Source: Actomonas aquatica
GTDB taxonomy: Bacteria > Verrucomicrobiota > Verrucomicrobiia > Opitutales > Opitutaceae
Direction of reading: 5' to 3'
Assembly (NCBI RefSeq): GCF_019679435.2
Contig: NZ_CP139781.1
Coordinates: forward strand, 992,001 to 1,056,000
DNA length: 64,000 bases
This document shows positions 17,113 to 25,212 of this stretch, one piece after another (position 1 is the first letter of the stretch; every line of letters begins with the position of its first letter). The translations under genes were made by a program, and so were the position numbers. The notes under the pieces are model-generated. The model was given only the letters and a program-made list of their open reading frames with translations, was not told the DNA's origin and did not search any database.

Positions 17113-18921
17113 ATGGATCGACTCGCACATGTTCGCCGTTGGGTGATTTGGACGGGCGTGGTGCTGCTCGTCATCGGCGCAAAGCTCTGGCTGGTCGACT
17201 ACGCCGGCAGCAGCGTGCCGCGTTGGGACCAGATCGACGCCGAGGGCGAAGTCATCCTGCGTCCGTGGCTCAACGGCGAATTGCACGCCGCCAACTTCTG
17301 GCAGTCGCACAACGAGCATCGCATCGTCTTCACCAAACTGGAGGCCCTCGGGCTGGTCATGCTCAACGGCCAGTGGGACGCCTACGTGCAGGTCTTCGTC
17401 AACGCCGTGCTGCACGCCCTGCTCCTGCCTGTCCTGCTCGCGTGGATACACCGCCGCGTGCGTGGTTGGCCGTTCGCTATCGTGGCCGTCGTCACGACCG
17501 CCTTGTGGTTGTTGCCCCTGGCCTGGGAAAACACCGTGCAAGGCTTTCAGTCCCAGTTCTACATCCTGATTTGGCTGAGCTTTTTCCATCTGCGCGGCGT
17601 GCTCAGTGCGGAACGCTTTAATACCGCGTGGTGGGTCGGGCAGCTCTGCGGTCTGCTGGCCTTGGGGGCGATGGCTTCCGGACTGCTCTCGTCGCTCGCC
17701 GTCCTCATCATCACCGCCGCCGAGATCGCCCGCTCCCGCACGGTCAACCGCCTGCGCATTGCCACCATCGGCCTGTCACTTGTCTGGGTCGTGCTCGGTT
17801 GGCTGACGCGCACGCCGTATCCGGGGCACGAGCCACTGCACGTTAAAACCCTCGGTGAAGCCTTCGACGGCATCGCGCAGGTGCTCACCTGGCCGCTACA
17901 GGGCGCCTTGCCCTACTCCCTCCTCGCGGCGCTGCCCCTCGCCGCACTGGCGGTGGTCTGGTTTCGCCAGCCGGAGCGCGACGGTTTCCAGCGTAGCCTG
18001 CTGGGGCTCGGCGTATGGTTCGGCCTGATCGCCGCCGCCCTCGTTTACGCCCGTTATCATGGCGCCCTGCTCGCTCCGCGTTATGTGGATCAATTCGCCA
18101 TCGGCCTCCTGCTGCAGGGCGCGGCGCTGGCGCTCCTGCCGATGCCCAAGTCCCTGCGTATCGCCTGCTTCGCCGGCTGGGTCGCGAGCTTGGGATTCGC
18201 CCTTCAGGCCGACGTGCAACACATCACCAGCCATACGTTGCCGCGCCAACGGCAACTGATCGCCAAGCAGGAAGCCAACACCCGTGCCTTCCTCGCCGAC
18301 CCGCGACCGGAATTGCTGCGCGACAAAGGTAAATTTGACCTGGTTTACCCACACGGCGAAGCCCTCTGGTTGCGCTGGCAGGACCCGGCCATCCGCGACC
18401 TGTTGCCCGGCGCAGTGCGTCCCCCCGTCGCGATTCCCACCGTCCCGGACGCACAGACGGCGCATCTGCCCACTCCGCCCTATCCGGTCATCGCGACTTC
18501 ACCCACCGGCATCCAGCGCGAGCCGTGGATCTGGCAAAGCGAGCGTCAACCCGCGGACACCCTGCCCATTCTGCGTTTCCGCTTCAGCGGACAACTCGGC
18601 GACCCGCGCGCCGCCCTCACCATGCGCGTCGTCAGCGACGCCTGGGCGGTGGACGTGCGTCCGGATGGCTCTGCGCCCAATCGCTGGAAAACCATCAATG
18701 TCATTCGACCACCCGGCGAGTGGTGGATTGAGCTAAGCGATCGCGACAGCGCCGCCAGCGTCGCCCTGACCGCGCCCGTCGAAATGGGCTGGTTCTCGTG
18801 GGCGACCGAAAAGGCGATCAAGTATCACGCGTGGTGGATCGGCATTGGTGGCGCACTGCTGTTGGCCGGGCTGCTCGGTGGGCAACCGGCGCGCCCCCGC
18901 GTCACTCCGCCAGCGGCTTGA
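17113..18921 (+). CDS. Polytopic membrane protein of the glycan locus
   Basis: The 602-residue protein has an N-terminal membrane segment (about 10-27). A loop with VPRWDQIDAEGEVILRPWL and SHNEHRIVF follows, a Trp/Asp- and His/Glu-rich signature seen in a broad family of uncharacterised bacterial membrane proteins. About nine more membrane helices come next, then a beta-rich soluble domain of roughly 160 residues and a final anchor (about 575-592). The HNEHR motif in the first loop recalls the acidic loops of GT-C enzymes, but the family is not certain. It follows the giant glycosyltransferase by 13 bp and its 3' end overlaps the convergent methyltransferase by 20 bp. Confidence 0.6.
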   Translation: MDRLAHVRRWVIWTGVVLLVIGAKLWLVDYAGSSVPRWDQIDAEGEVILRPWLNGELHAANFWQSHNEHRIVFTKLEALGLVMLNGQWDAYVQVFVNAVLHALLLPVLLAWIHRRVRGWPFAIVAVVTTALWLLPLAWENTVQGFQSQFYILIWLSFFHLRGVLSAERFNTAWWVGQLCGLLALGAMASGLLSSLAVLIITAAEIARSRTVNRLRIATIGLSLVWVVLGWLTRTPYPGHEPLHVKTLGEAFDGIAQVLTWPLQGALPYSLLAALPLAALAVVWFRQPERDGFQRSLLGLGVWFGLIAAALVYARYHGALLAPRYVDQFAIGLLLQGAALALLPMPKSLRIACFAGWVASLGFALQADVQHITSHTLPRQRQLIAKQEANTRAFLADPRPELLRDKGKFDLVYPHGEALWLRWQDPAIRDLLPGAVRPPVAIPTVPDAQTAHLPTPPYPVIATSPTGIQREPWIWQSERQPADTLPILRFRFSGQLGDPRAALTMRVVSDAWAVDVRPDGSAPNRWKTINVIRPPGEWWIELSDRDSAASVALTAPVEMGWFSWATEKAIKYHAWWIGIGGALLLAGLLGGQPARPRVTPPAA

Positions 18922-19579
18922 CGCCCCAAGCATCGACCCAGAGGTCACGCTCGCGGGTCTGCACGTCGGTGAACCCGGCGCGCTGCAGGTAGGTCGTCAG
19001 CTCCTGCGGCGTGGAACACTTCGCGATGTGCGTCGGACGCTCCAGCGGGGAGAAGGCCTTGCAGTGCTCCTCAAAATATTTCCAGCCGTTCTCGGTCATG
19101 ATGCTGATGTTGTCGCACCAGAAACGGCCGCCCGGACGCAGGATGCGAAACGCTTCCTGCACGTAGCGGTAGCGATCCCAGTCGTCCAAGTGCATGAACA
19201 CGACCGTCGAATAGACGACGTCGTAGGACGCGTCAGCCAACGGTTGCAGATCGTGGCCCGAGACCTCGATGGCATTGGCGTTGTCCATTGCCGCGAGTCG
19301 CTTGTTGGCGAGATCCACCATGGCGCCGGACGCGTCGCAACCGGTCCAGGACTTCACGATCGGCCCGAGGGACTTGCCCACCCGACCCACACCGCAGCCG
19401 ATCTCCACAAAATCGTCCTCGTCGCGGATGCCGACCGTGGCCCGCAGGACATTGAGGGTGTGGATCGCGGTGGCGTCCAATTCGGCCTCATCGCGAGTGC
19501 CTCCCACGTAGAGGAAGGCCTCCTCGGGCGTTTGGGCGAGTTCGTTCCAGGTGTTTTTGTAGTCGGCGCGCGACGGCAT
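18902..19579 (-). CDS. Class I SAM-dependent methyltransferase
   Basis: The 225-residue protein has motif I DFVEIGCGVGRVGKSL (about 56-71), an acidic residue after the second strand (TGCDASGAMVD), and the post-motif FRILRPGGRFW near 145-154. All are typical of the Methyltransf_11/25 group that methylates small molecules or sugars. The ATG giving MPSRADYKN was chosen over a near-cognate codon five residues upstream. It is the only - strand gene in this part of the locus. Its 3' end overlaps the convergent membrane gene by 20 bp, and its 5' end is divergent from the epimerase gene with a 131-bp gap that must hold both promoters. The substrate may be a glycan residue, inferred from context. Confidence 0.8.
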   Translation of the reverse strand: MPSRADYKNTWNELAQTPEEAFLYVGGTRDEAELDATAIHTLNVLRATVGIRDEDDFVEIGCGVGRVGKSLGPIVKSWTGCDASGAMVDLANKRLAAMDNANAIEVSGHDLQPLADASYDVVYSTVVFMHLDDWDRYRYVQEAFRILRPGGRFWCDNISIMTENGWKYFEEHCKAFSPLERPTHIAKCSTPQELTTYLQRAGFTDVQTRERDLWVDAWGVKPLAE

Positions 19580-19710
19580 AACCGCGGAGCCCAATCGGCA
19601 GGCCCCGCGGCGTCAATCCCCGTCACCGTCGCGCCGCTCGTCCCCGGGCCATCCCGAGCCTTGCCCTCACGCCGGGGGCATGCTTCGGTCCCCATTTTAC
19701 ACCCTCGTCC

Positions 19711-20772
19711 ATGGCAAAAACGCTCCTCGTCACCGGCTCTTCGGGCCTCATCGGTTCTGAAGTCTGCACCTATTTCTCCCGTGAACTGGGCTACACCATC
19801 CACGGTGTGGACAACAACCAGCGCGCCGTCTTCTTCGGCCCGCAGGGCGACACCCGCTGGAATCAGCAACGCCTCGCCGAGGGACTGCCGGGCTTCGTGC
19901 ACCACGAGGTCGACATCCGCGACCGCGCCGGCGTGCTCGCCCTGCTCAAGGAGGTGAAGCCCGACGTGATCGTGCACACCGCCGCCCAACCCTCGCACGA
20001 CCGCGCCGCCGCCATCCCGTTCGACGACTTCGACACCAACGCCGTCGGCACCCTCAACATGCTCGAGGCCACCCGCCAGGCCTGCCCGGAGTCGCCCTTC
20101 GTGCACATGAGCACCAACAAGGTTTACGGCGACGCGCCCAACCGCATTGAGCTCGCTGAACTTGAGACCCGTTGGGACTACGCCGATCCCGCCTACGAGC
20201 ACGGCATCGCCGAGACTTTCTCGATCGACCAGTCCAAGCACTCCCTCTTCGGCGCGTCCAAGGTCGCCGCCGACGTCATGGTGCAGGAATACGGCCGCTA
20301 CTTCCAGATGCCGACCTGCTGCCTGCGCGGCGGCTGCCTCACCGGCCCGAACCACTCCGGCGTCGAGCTCCACGGCTTCCTCTCCTACCTCGTGAAGTGT
20401 AACCTCGAAGGCCGCGAGTATCGGGTTTTTGGCTACAAGGGCAAACAGGTCCGCGACAACATCCACTCGCTCGACGTCGCTCGCTTCATGGCGGCATTCG
20501 TCGGCGCCCCGCGCACCGGTGAGGTCTACAACCTCGGTGGCGGCAAGGCCAACTCCTGCTCCATCCTCGAAGCCTTCAAGATCGCGGAGAGCTTCTCCGG
20601 TCAGGAGCAGAAATACACCTACGTCGACGAGAACCGCATCGGCGACCACATCTGCTACTACTCCGACCTGCGGAAGATGCGGGAACACTACCCGAATTGG
20701 GATATCTCAGTTTCACTAGAGGAAACCATCCGCCAGATTGTCGAGGCATGGCGGACCCGGTCCAGTCACTGA
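19711..20772 (+). CDS. NAD-dependent sugar epimerase, CDP-paratose/tyvelose 2-epimerase-like
   Basis: This 353-residue extended SDR has the TGSSGLIG dinucleotide-binding loop at 8-15. Its N-terminal region, [20 protein letters not shown], is typical of the CDP-tyvelose 2-epimerase-like branch, and STNKVYG at 134-140 supplies the Ser/Thr. The residue four before the catalytic-position Lys184 is Phe180 (SLFGASK) rather than the usual Tyr, so the acid/base chemistry may differ from textbook SDRs. [14 protein letters not shown] near 235 is a conserved substrate-domain segment. It stands at the head of a + strand group, divergent from the methyltransferase. It probably interconverts nucleotide sugars for the surrounding glycosyltransferases, but the exact substrate is uncertain. 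Confidence 0.75.
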   Translation: MAKTLLVTGSSGLIGSEVCTYFSRELGYTIHGVDNNQRAVFFGPQGDTRWNQQRLAEGLPGFVHHEVDIRDRAGVLALLKEVKPDVIVHTAAQPSHDRAAAIPFDDFDTNAVGTLNMLEATRQACPESPFVHMSTNKVYGDAPNRIELAELETRWDYADPAYEHGIAETFSIDQSKHSLFGASKVAADVMVQEYGRYFQMPTCCLRGGCLTGPNHSGVELHGFLSYLVKCNLEGREYRVFGYKGKQVRDNIHSLDVARFMAAFVGAPRTGEVYNLGGGKANSCSILEAFKIAESFSGQEQKYTYVDENRIGDHICYYSDLRKMREHYPNWDISVSLEETIRQIVEAWRTRSSH

Positions 20773-20812
20773 AAACGCCCGCCCTACACCTCCGATCTGA
20801 ATGTTGGTAGCC

Positions 20813-21454
20813 ATGAAACTTAAACCTCAGCGGCTACCAGCCGCTTCTGCCGTCCTGGCGCTCACGCTTGGACTGTTCGTCGCCTTGGTCGCGGTCCCGC
20901 GGGCCGCCGCCATTTCGGTGGAGCCCCCCTCCTTCACCGATCTCGTCGCGAAATCCGATGACATCCTCGCCGGCATGGTGACCGATGTGCACAGCCGCTG
21001 GGTGGTCAATTCCGCCGGGCACCGGGTGATCAAAACCTTCGTGACCGTGCGCGTGGACGACCAAATGAAGGGCGCCACCGAGTCCACCAAAGTGCTCGAG
21101 TTTCTCGGCGGCACGGTCGGCCACCAGACCATGGAAGTCGGCGGTATGCCGCGCTTCACCAAAGGCCAGCGCGCGTGGTTCTTCATTCGCGACAATGGCG
21201 CCACCCTCTGTCCGCTGATCTACGCCCATCACGGCGCCTACCTGCTCAAGCGCGACCCCATCAGCCCCTCCGACCGGCTCTACCGCTTGAACGGCGCCCC
21301 GCTCACCTCGATCGACGCTATCGGCCAATCCGACGACCACGCGTCCACCGCCGCGGTCGTCTCCGGCCCAGCCATGAGTTCGGCCGACTTCGGTCAGGCC
21401 ATCTCCCGTGAGCTGCGCGAACTGGAACTCAATCAGAAGGTGCAAGTGCCATGA
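20813..21454 (+). CDS. Secreted protein of unknown function, partner of the matrixin-like protease
   Basis: The 213-residue product begins with a signal peptide (MKLKPQRLP, then a hydrophobic stretch ending in VPRAAA). An ATG at 20801 would add only four residues. The mature part contains a VTDVHSRWV...FVTVRVDDQMKG segment, a Gly-rich GGTVG turn and GMPRFTKGQRAWFFI. This pattern recurs in small secreted proteins encoded next to metalloproteases, but no biochemical role is known to me. Its stop overlaps the ATG of the protease gene (ATGA), so the two are co-translated. It could be a chaperone, inhibitor or cofactor of the protease; this is inference. Confidence 0.7.
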   Translation: MKLKPQRLPAASAVLALTLGLFVALVAVPRAAAISVEPPSFTDLVAKSDDILAGMVTDVHSRWVVNSAGHRVIKTFVTVRVDDQMKGATESTKVLEFLGGTVGHQTMEVGGMPRFTKGQRAWFFIRDNGATLCPLIYAHHGAYLLKRDPISPSDRLYRLNGAPLTSIDAIGQSDDHASTAAVVSGPAMSSADFGQAISRELRELELNQKVQVP

Positions 21455-23277
21455 GTATCCTTACCCGCATCCCTCTCCTTCGCCCCCTGCGCAGCCTCGT
21501 CGCTGCCGCCCTTTGCCTCACCGCCCTCGCCCCGACCGCCCGGGCGTGGGTTTTCGCGGGTCACTCGTGGCCGGATGGAGACCTGCTGTTCCATGTCAAC
21601 ATGGACAACAACGACGCGCCGGTCATCAGCGCGTCGCAACTCCTCGACCGTAGAACCACCTGGTCCGCCGTGCTCCAGGACGCCTTCGATGTTTGGAACG
21701 ACGAACTCGGGCGTATCCAAATGGTCTCGACCGCGATGACCGAAACGCCCGCGGAGGACAACGGCCGCAATGAGATCTTTTTCTCCAACACCGTCTACGG
21801 CGAAGCCTTCGGTGAAGGGGTGCTGGGCATCACCATCCGCTACGGCGACACCGATAACTTCTACGCCATCGGTGAAGCTGACGTGATCTTCAACAACACC
21901 GTGGAGCGCTGGAACTCCTACCGCGGTAACCTGCGTAGCACCAGTCGCGACCTGCGCCGCGTCGCGATCCACGAGCTGGGTCACGCCATCGGCTTTTCCC
22001 ACCCAGACGAAGCCGGCCAAGATGTCGATGCGATCATGAACTCGATCGTTTCGGACGTCGACACCCTCGCGAGTGACGAACTGGAAGGCACGCTCATCTT
22101 CTACGGCGAGGCCCTGCCCACCCCCGCGGTCACGCGGGCACCGCTGAGCCAGGCGGTTAACGTCGGCGACCTCGTCTCCCTCGACTTTGAGATCGATGGT
22201 GCTCCTCCCGGTGATGAAGCTGGCGACACCTACGGCTTCGCGTGGTATTTCCCGGAATACATCTACGATAACCTCCTGTTCACTTTCAGCGACCCGACCC
22301 TGTTCATCGGTGCGGCCCAGCCCTATGACGCCGGCACCTACACGCTCGAGGTGGGCAACGCCAACGTGCTCTCCTCCGTCGAAACCGAGCTGACCGTCAA
22401 TCCGGTCACGGTCTCCCCGGACACCCGGCTCAGCAACCTCTCCACCCGCGCCTTTGCCGGCACCGGTTCGCAGACCCTCACGGTCGGCTTTGTTGTCGGC
22501 GGCACCGGCTCCAAACGCGTGCTCGTGCGCGCGGTCGGCCCCACCCTCGGCGCCGCCCCCTACAACGTCGCCGGCACCCACGCCAATCCTCGCCTCACCC
22601 TGGTGCGCAGCCTCGACGGCACCTTGGTCGCTTCGAATGACGACTGGCAGACCAACAGCACTGCCACTGCCACCGAGATCGCCGAAGTCACCGCGAATGC
22701 CGGTGGCTTCGAACTGCCCGAAGGCTCCAAAGATGCCGTGCTTCTCGTCGACCTCGAACCCGGCGTCTATACCGCGCAGGTCGAAGGTGACGCCGGCGAC
22801 GAGGGATTAGTCATCGTCGAGGCCTACGATGTGGACGCCCCCGGTGGCTCCAGCCGCCTCACCAACCTCTCCACCCGCGGATACGTGGGCAGCGGCAGCG
22901 ACATCATGATCGCCGGTTTGGTGGTCGACGGTCCCGGCCCCCGCACCTACCTGATCCGCGCGATCGGCGACACGTTGCGCGACTTCAATGTCGCCGGCGT
23001 GCTCGATGACACGCTGCTCACCGTCTATCGCGGTCAGGACGTCATTCGCGTCAAAGACGACTGGGACGATCCCATCGCCCACCAGCCGCTCTTCGTCGAA
23101 GCCATGCAGAAAGTGGGCGCGTTCCCCGTTCCCCACGACCCGGAGGGCATTAACTACCGCCAGGAGTCGATCACACTCCTGACCTTGCATCCCGGCGCCT
23201 ACTCCCTTCAGGTCTCGGGCTTCGGCGGTCTCGAAGGTGTCGCCCTCATCGAGGTTTACGACTATCCGGAAGATTAA
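21451..23277 (+). CDS. Secreted matrixin-like zinc metalloprotease with Ig-like and tandem C-terminal modules
   Basis: The 608-residue protein starts with a signal peptide ending near TARAWV. The zinc site H174-E175-L-G-H178-A-I-G181-F-S-H184 fits HExxHxxGxxH of metzincins, and AIMNS a few residues later supplies the Met-turn, as in matrixins (M10). An Ig-like segment (about 220-320) follows. Two copies of the module RLSNLSTRAFAGTGSQTL...GFVV...VLVRAVGPTL then start near 325 and 467, the same module as at the end of the 1154-aa secreted protein at 6561. The ATG overlaps the preceding stop. The catalytic residues look intact; the substrate is unknown. Confidence 0.85.
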   Translation: MSILTRIPLLRPLRSLVAAALCLTALAPTARAWVFAGHSWPDGDLLFHVNMDNNDAPVISASQLLDRRTTWSAVLQDAFDVWNDELGRIQMVSTAMTETPAEDNGRNEIFFSNTVYGEAFGEGVLGITIRYGDTDNFYAIGEADVIFNNTVERWNSYRGNLRSTSRDLRRVAIHELGHAIGFSHPDEAGQDVDAIMNSIVSDVDTLASDELEGTLIFYGEALPTPAVTRAPLSQAVNVGDLVSLDFEIDGAPPGDEAGDTYGFAWYFPEYIYDNLLFTFSDPTLFIGAAQPYDAGTYTLEVGNANVLSSVETELTVNPVTVSPDTRLSNLSTRAFAGTGSQTLTVGFVVGGTGSKRVLVRAVGPTLGAAPYNVAGTHANPRLTLVRSLDGTLVASNDDWQTNSTATATEIAEVTANAGGFELPEGSKDAVLLVDLEPGVYTAQVEGDAGDEGLVIVEAYDVDAPGGSSRLTNLSTRGYVGSGSDIMIAGLVVDGPGPRTYLIRAIGDTLRDFNVAGVLDDTLLTVYRGQDVIRVKDDWDDPIAHQPLFVEAMQKVGAFPVPHDPEGINYRQESITLLTLHPGAYSLQVSGFGGLEGVALIEVYDYPED

Positions 23278-23316
23278 CCGTCACCGCCGCCTCTGACTGA
23301 CGTCTTCTCTGCCATC

Positions 23317-23982
23317 ATGCTTCCCCATTCCACCACCCGCCTCTCTTTCGGCTGCCTCAGTCAACGGCTCCGCTGTGCTGCGTTGGTGGGCTTGGGGATC
23401 GCGGGAGGCGTCGCCGCCGCGCTGGCCCAGAACCCGCCCAAGCAGTCGCCCTTCGCCACTCGCGGTCAACCCGCCGGCGGCAATCCGGCCGCCGCCACTG
23501 CCCCGGCCGACGCGATGTTGGAGTTTTCCGGCATCATGAAGATCGGGCAGTCGACCATGGTGTGCATCACCACCCTGCAGGACAAACGCACGCACTGGAT
23601 CAAAGTCGGCGAAACCAACGCCGGCATCCACGTCCCCGCCCAGGAGGCGCCGACCAATGCCGTCCTCGTGCGCCATCAGGGCCGCGAGGTCACCTTGCCG
23701 TTCAAGCAGCCCGTGTTCGATGCGGCCGCCGCCGCCAATTACCAACTCTCGTCCCTGCCCACCGGTCCCGCCCCTCAAGCCGGCATCGCCACTCCGGTCG
23801 CCGTCACCAACGAGGAAAAGGAAGCCGAAGCCCGCATGTTGGTGAGTGATCTCCTCGAGATTGGCCTCATCCAACGCAAGGCCTACCAGGACGCCAAGAA
23901 GCAGGAACTCGACGAAAAACGGGCCGAGACCCAGGCCGCCGCCGAAGCCGCCGCGGCCACTCGCACCGTTCCCCAACGGTGA
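23317..23982 (+). CDS. Exported protein of unknown function
   Basis: The 221-residue product has a basic N-terminus (MLPHSTTRLSFGCLSQRLR), a hydrophobic stretch and an AALAQNPP cleavage-like site. A beta-type segment lies at about 66-140 (MLEFSGIMKIGQSTMVCITT). The C-terminal third is a charged helix (EEKEAEARMLVSDLLEIGL, then EKRAETQAAAEAAAA) with coiled-coil character. I recognise no family. It lies 39 bp after the protease gene on the same strand and may be co-transcribed with it. Confidence 0.65.
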   Translation: MLPHSTTRLSFGCLSQRLRCAALVGLGIAGGVAAALAQNPPKQSPFATRGQPAGGNPAAATAPADAMLEFSGIMKIGQSTMVCITTLQDKRTHWIKVGETNAGIHVPAQEAPTNAVLVRHQGREVTLPFKQPVFDAAAAANYQLSSLPTGPAPQAGIATPVAVTNEEKEAEARMLVSDLLEIGLIQRKAYQDAKKQELDEKRAETQAAAEAAAATRTVPQR

Positions 23983-24044
23983 CGGTCAGCCCGACTTTGC
24001 GTTGGACCCCGGCCGCGCCCCTTGCTCAGTTTGCCGGTCCGCTC

Positions 24045-24059
24045 CACGGCTCGTCCGTG
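24045..24059 (+). repeat. Small palindrome, CACGG-CTCGT-CCGTG
   Basis: A 5-bp perfect stem around the loop CTCGT, about 43 bp before the next start codon. The core ACGGCTCGT also occurs in the hairpin at 10081-10105, so both may belong to one small repeat family. Confidence 0.35.
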
Positions 24060-24102
24060 CCGGCGGCTCGCTCCCCCCTCCTTTGATCCTTTTCCCCGTC
24101 GT

Positions 24103-25179
24103 ATGAAGATTCTCATTACCGGCATCTGTGGTTTTGTTGGCAGCACCCTGGCCGAGGCCTTTCACGCCAGTGGCTCCGGTCACGAACTCATCGGTTTGGA
24201 CAACTTTATCCGCCCCGGCAGCGAATCGAACCGCGCCCGCCTCAAGGCCCTCGGAATCAAACTCCACCACGGCGATATTCGCGCCGCCTCCGACCTCGAG
24301 GGTTTGCCTGCCGTCGATTGGGTCATCGATGCCGCCGCCAACCCCTCCGTCCTCGCCGGGGTCGACGGCAAAACCAGCTCCCGTCAGCTCATCGAGCACA
24401 ACCTCACCGGCACCATCAACATGCTGGAGTTCTGCAAGGCGCACGGAGCCGGTTTCACCCTGCTCTCCACCAGCCGCGTGTATTCCATTCCGCCGCTGGC
24501 CGATCTTCCGGTGGAGATTCACCGCGGTGCCTTCCGCCCCGACCCCACCGGCGAGCTGCCGACCGGAGTGAGCGCCGCCGGCGTCTCCGAAACCTTCACC
24601 ACCCAGGCCCCGGTTTCCCTCTACGGTGCCACCAAAGTCGCCAGCGAGGCCCTCGCCCTCGAATACGGCTGCACCTTCAATTTCCCGGTCTTCGTCAACC
24701 GCTGCGGCGTCATGGCCGGCGCCGGTCAATTCGGACGCCCCGACCAGGGCATCTTTGCCTTTTGGCTCAACAGCCACCTCCGGCGCCGTCCGCTCAAATA
24801 CATCGGCTTCGACGGCCAGGGCCATCAGGTGCGCGACTGCCTGCATCCGCGCGACCTCGTGCCGCTGCTCGCCAAACAGTTTGCCGCCGGCACATCCACG
24901 GCCGCCGGCGATCGCATCATCAACGTCGCTGGCGGTGCGCCCTCGGCTATGTCGCTGCGCCAGCTCACCGCCTGGTGTGACGACCGTTTTGGGGCCCATC
25001 CGGTGGCGACGCAGGCGGAACCGCGACCCTTTGACATCCCGTGGATGGTGCTCGATGCGGCCAAAGCCGAGCAGGTCTGGGGCTGGCGCCCGGAAACCAG
25101 CACGCTCGCGATTCTCGAAGAAATCGCTGCCCACGCCGACCAACATCCCGACTGGCTCGACGTCTCGGCGCCGTTCTGA
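24103..25179 (+). CDS. NAD-dependent nucleotide-sugar epimerase/dehydratase (extended SDR)
   Basis: The 358-residue enzyme has the TGICGFVG cofactor loop at 6-13, a LSTSRVYS segment carrying the catalytic Ser/Thr, and an intact Y174-G-A-T-K178 dyad (SLYGATK). The C-terminal HQVRDCLHPRDL segment is typical of epimerases that act on UDP-, CDP- or dTDP-hexoses. The ATG was chosen because it directly precedes the first beta strand (MKILITG); upstream in-frame codons fall in low-complexity leader DNA. It follows the secreted-protein trio and precedes a membrane glycosyltransferase-like gene by 33 bp. The exact substrate is not predictable; it is distinct from the epimerase at 19711. Confidence 0.75.
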   Translation: MKILITGICGFVGSTLAEAFHASGSGHELIGLDNFIRPGSESNRARLKALGIKLHHGDIRAASDLEGLPAVDWVIDAAANPSVLAGVDGKTSSRQLIEHNLTGTINMLEFCKAHGAGFTLLSTSRVYSIPPLADLPVEIHRGAFRPDPTGELPTGVSAAGVSETFTTQAPVSLYGATKVASEALALEYGCTFNFPVFVNRCGVMAGAGQFGRPDQGIFAFWLNSHLRRRPLKYIGFDGQGHQVRDCLHPRDLVPLLAKQFAAGTSTAAGDRIINVAGGAPSAMSLRQLTAWCDDRFGAHPVATQAEPRPFDIPWMVLDAAKAEQVWGWRPETSTLAILEEIAAHADQHPDWLDVSAPF

Positions 25180-25212
25180 TCGACGACCGACGCCCACGCT
25201 CTTCGGGTCGCC

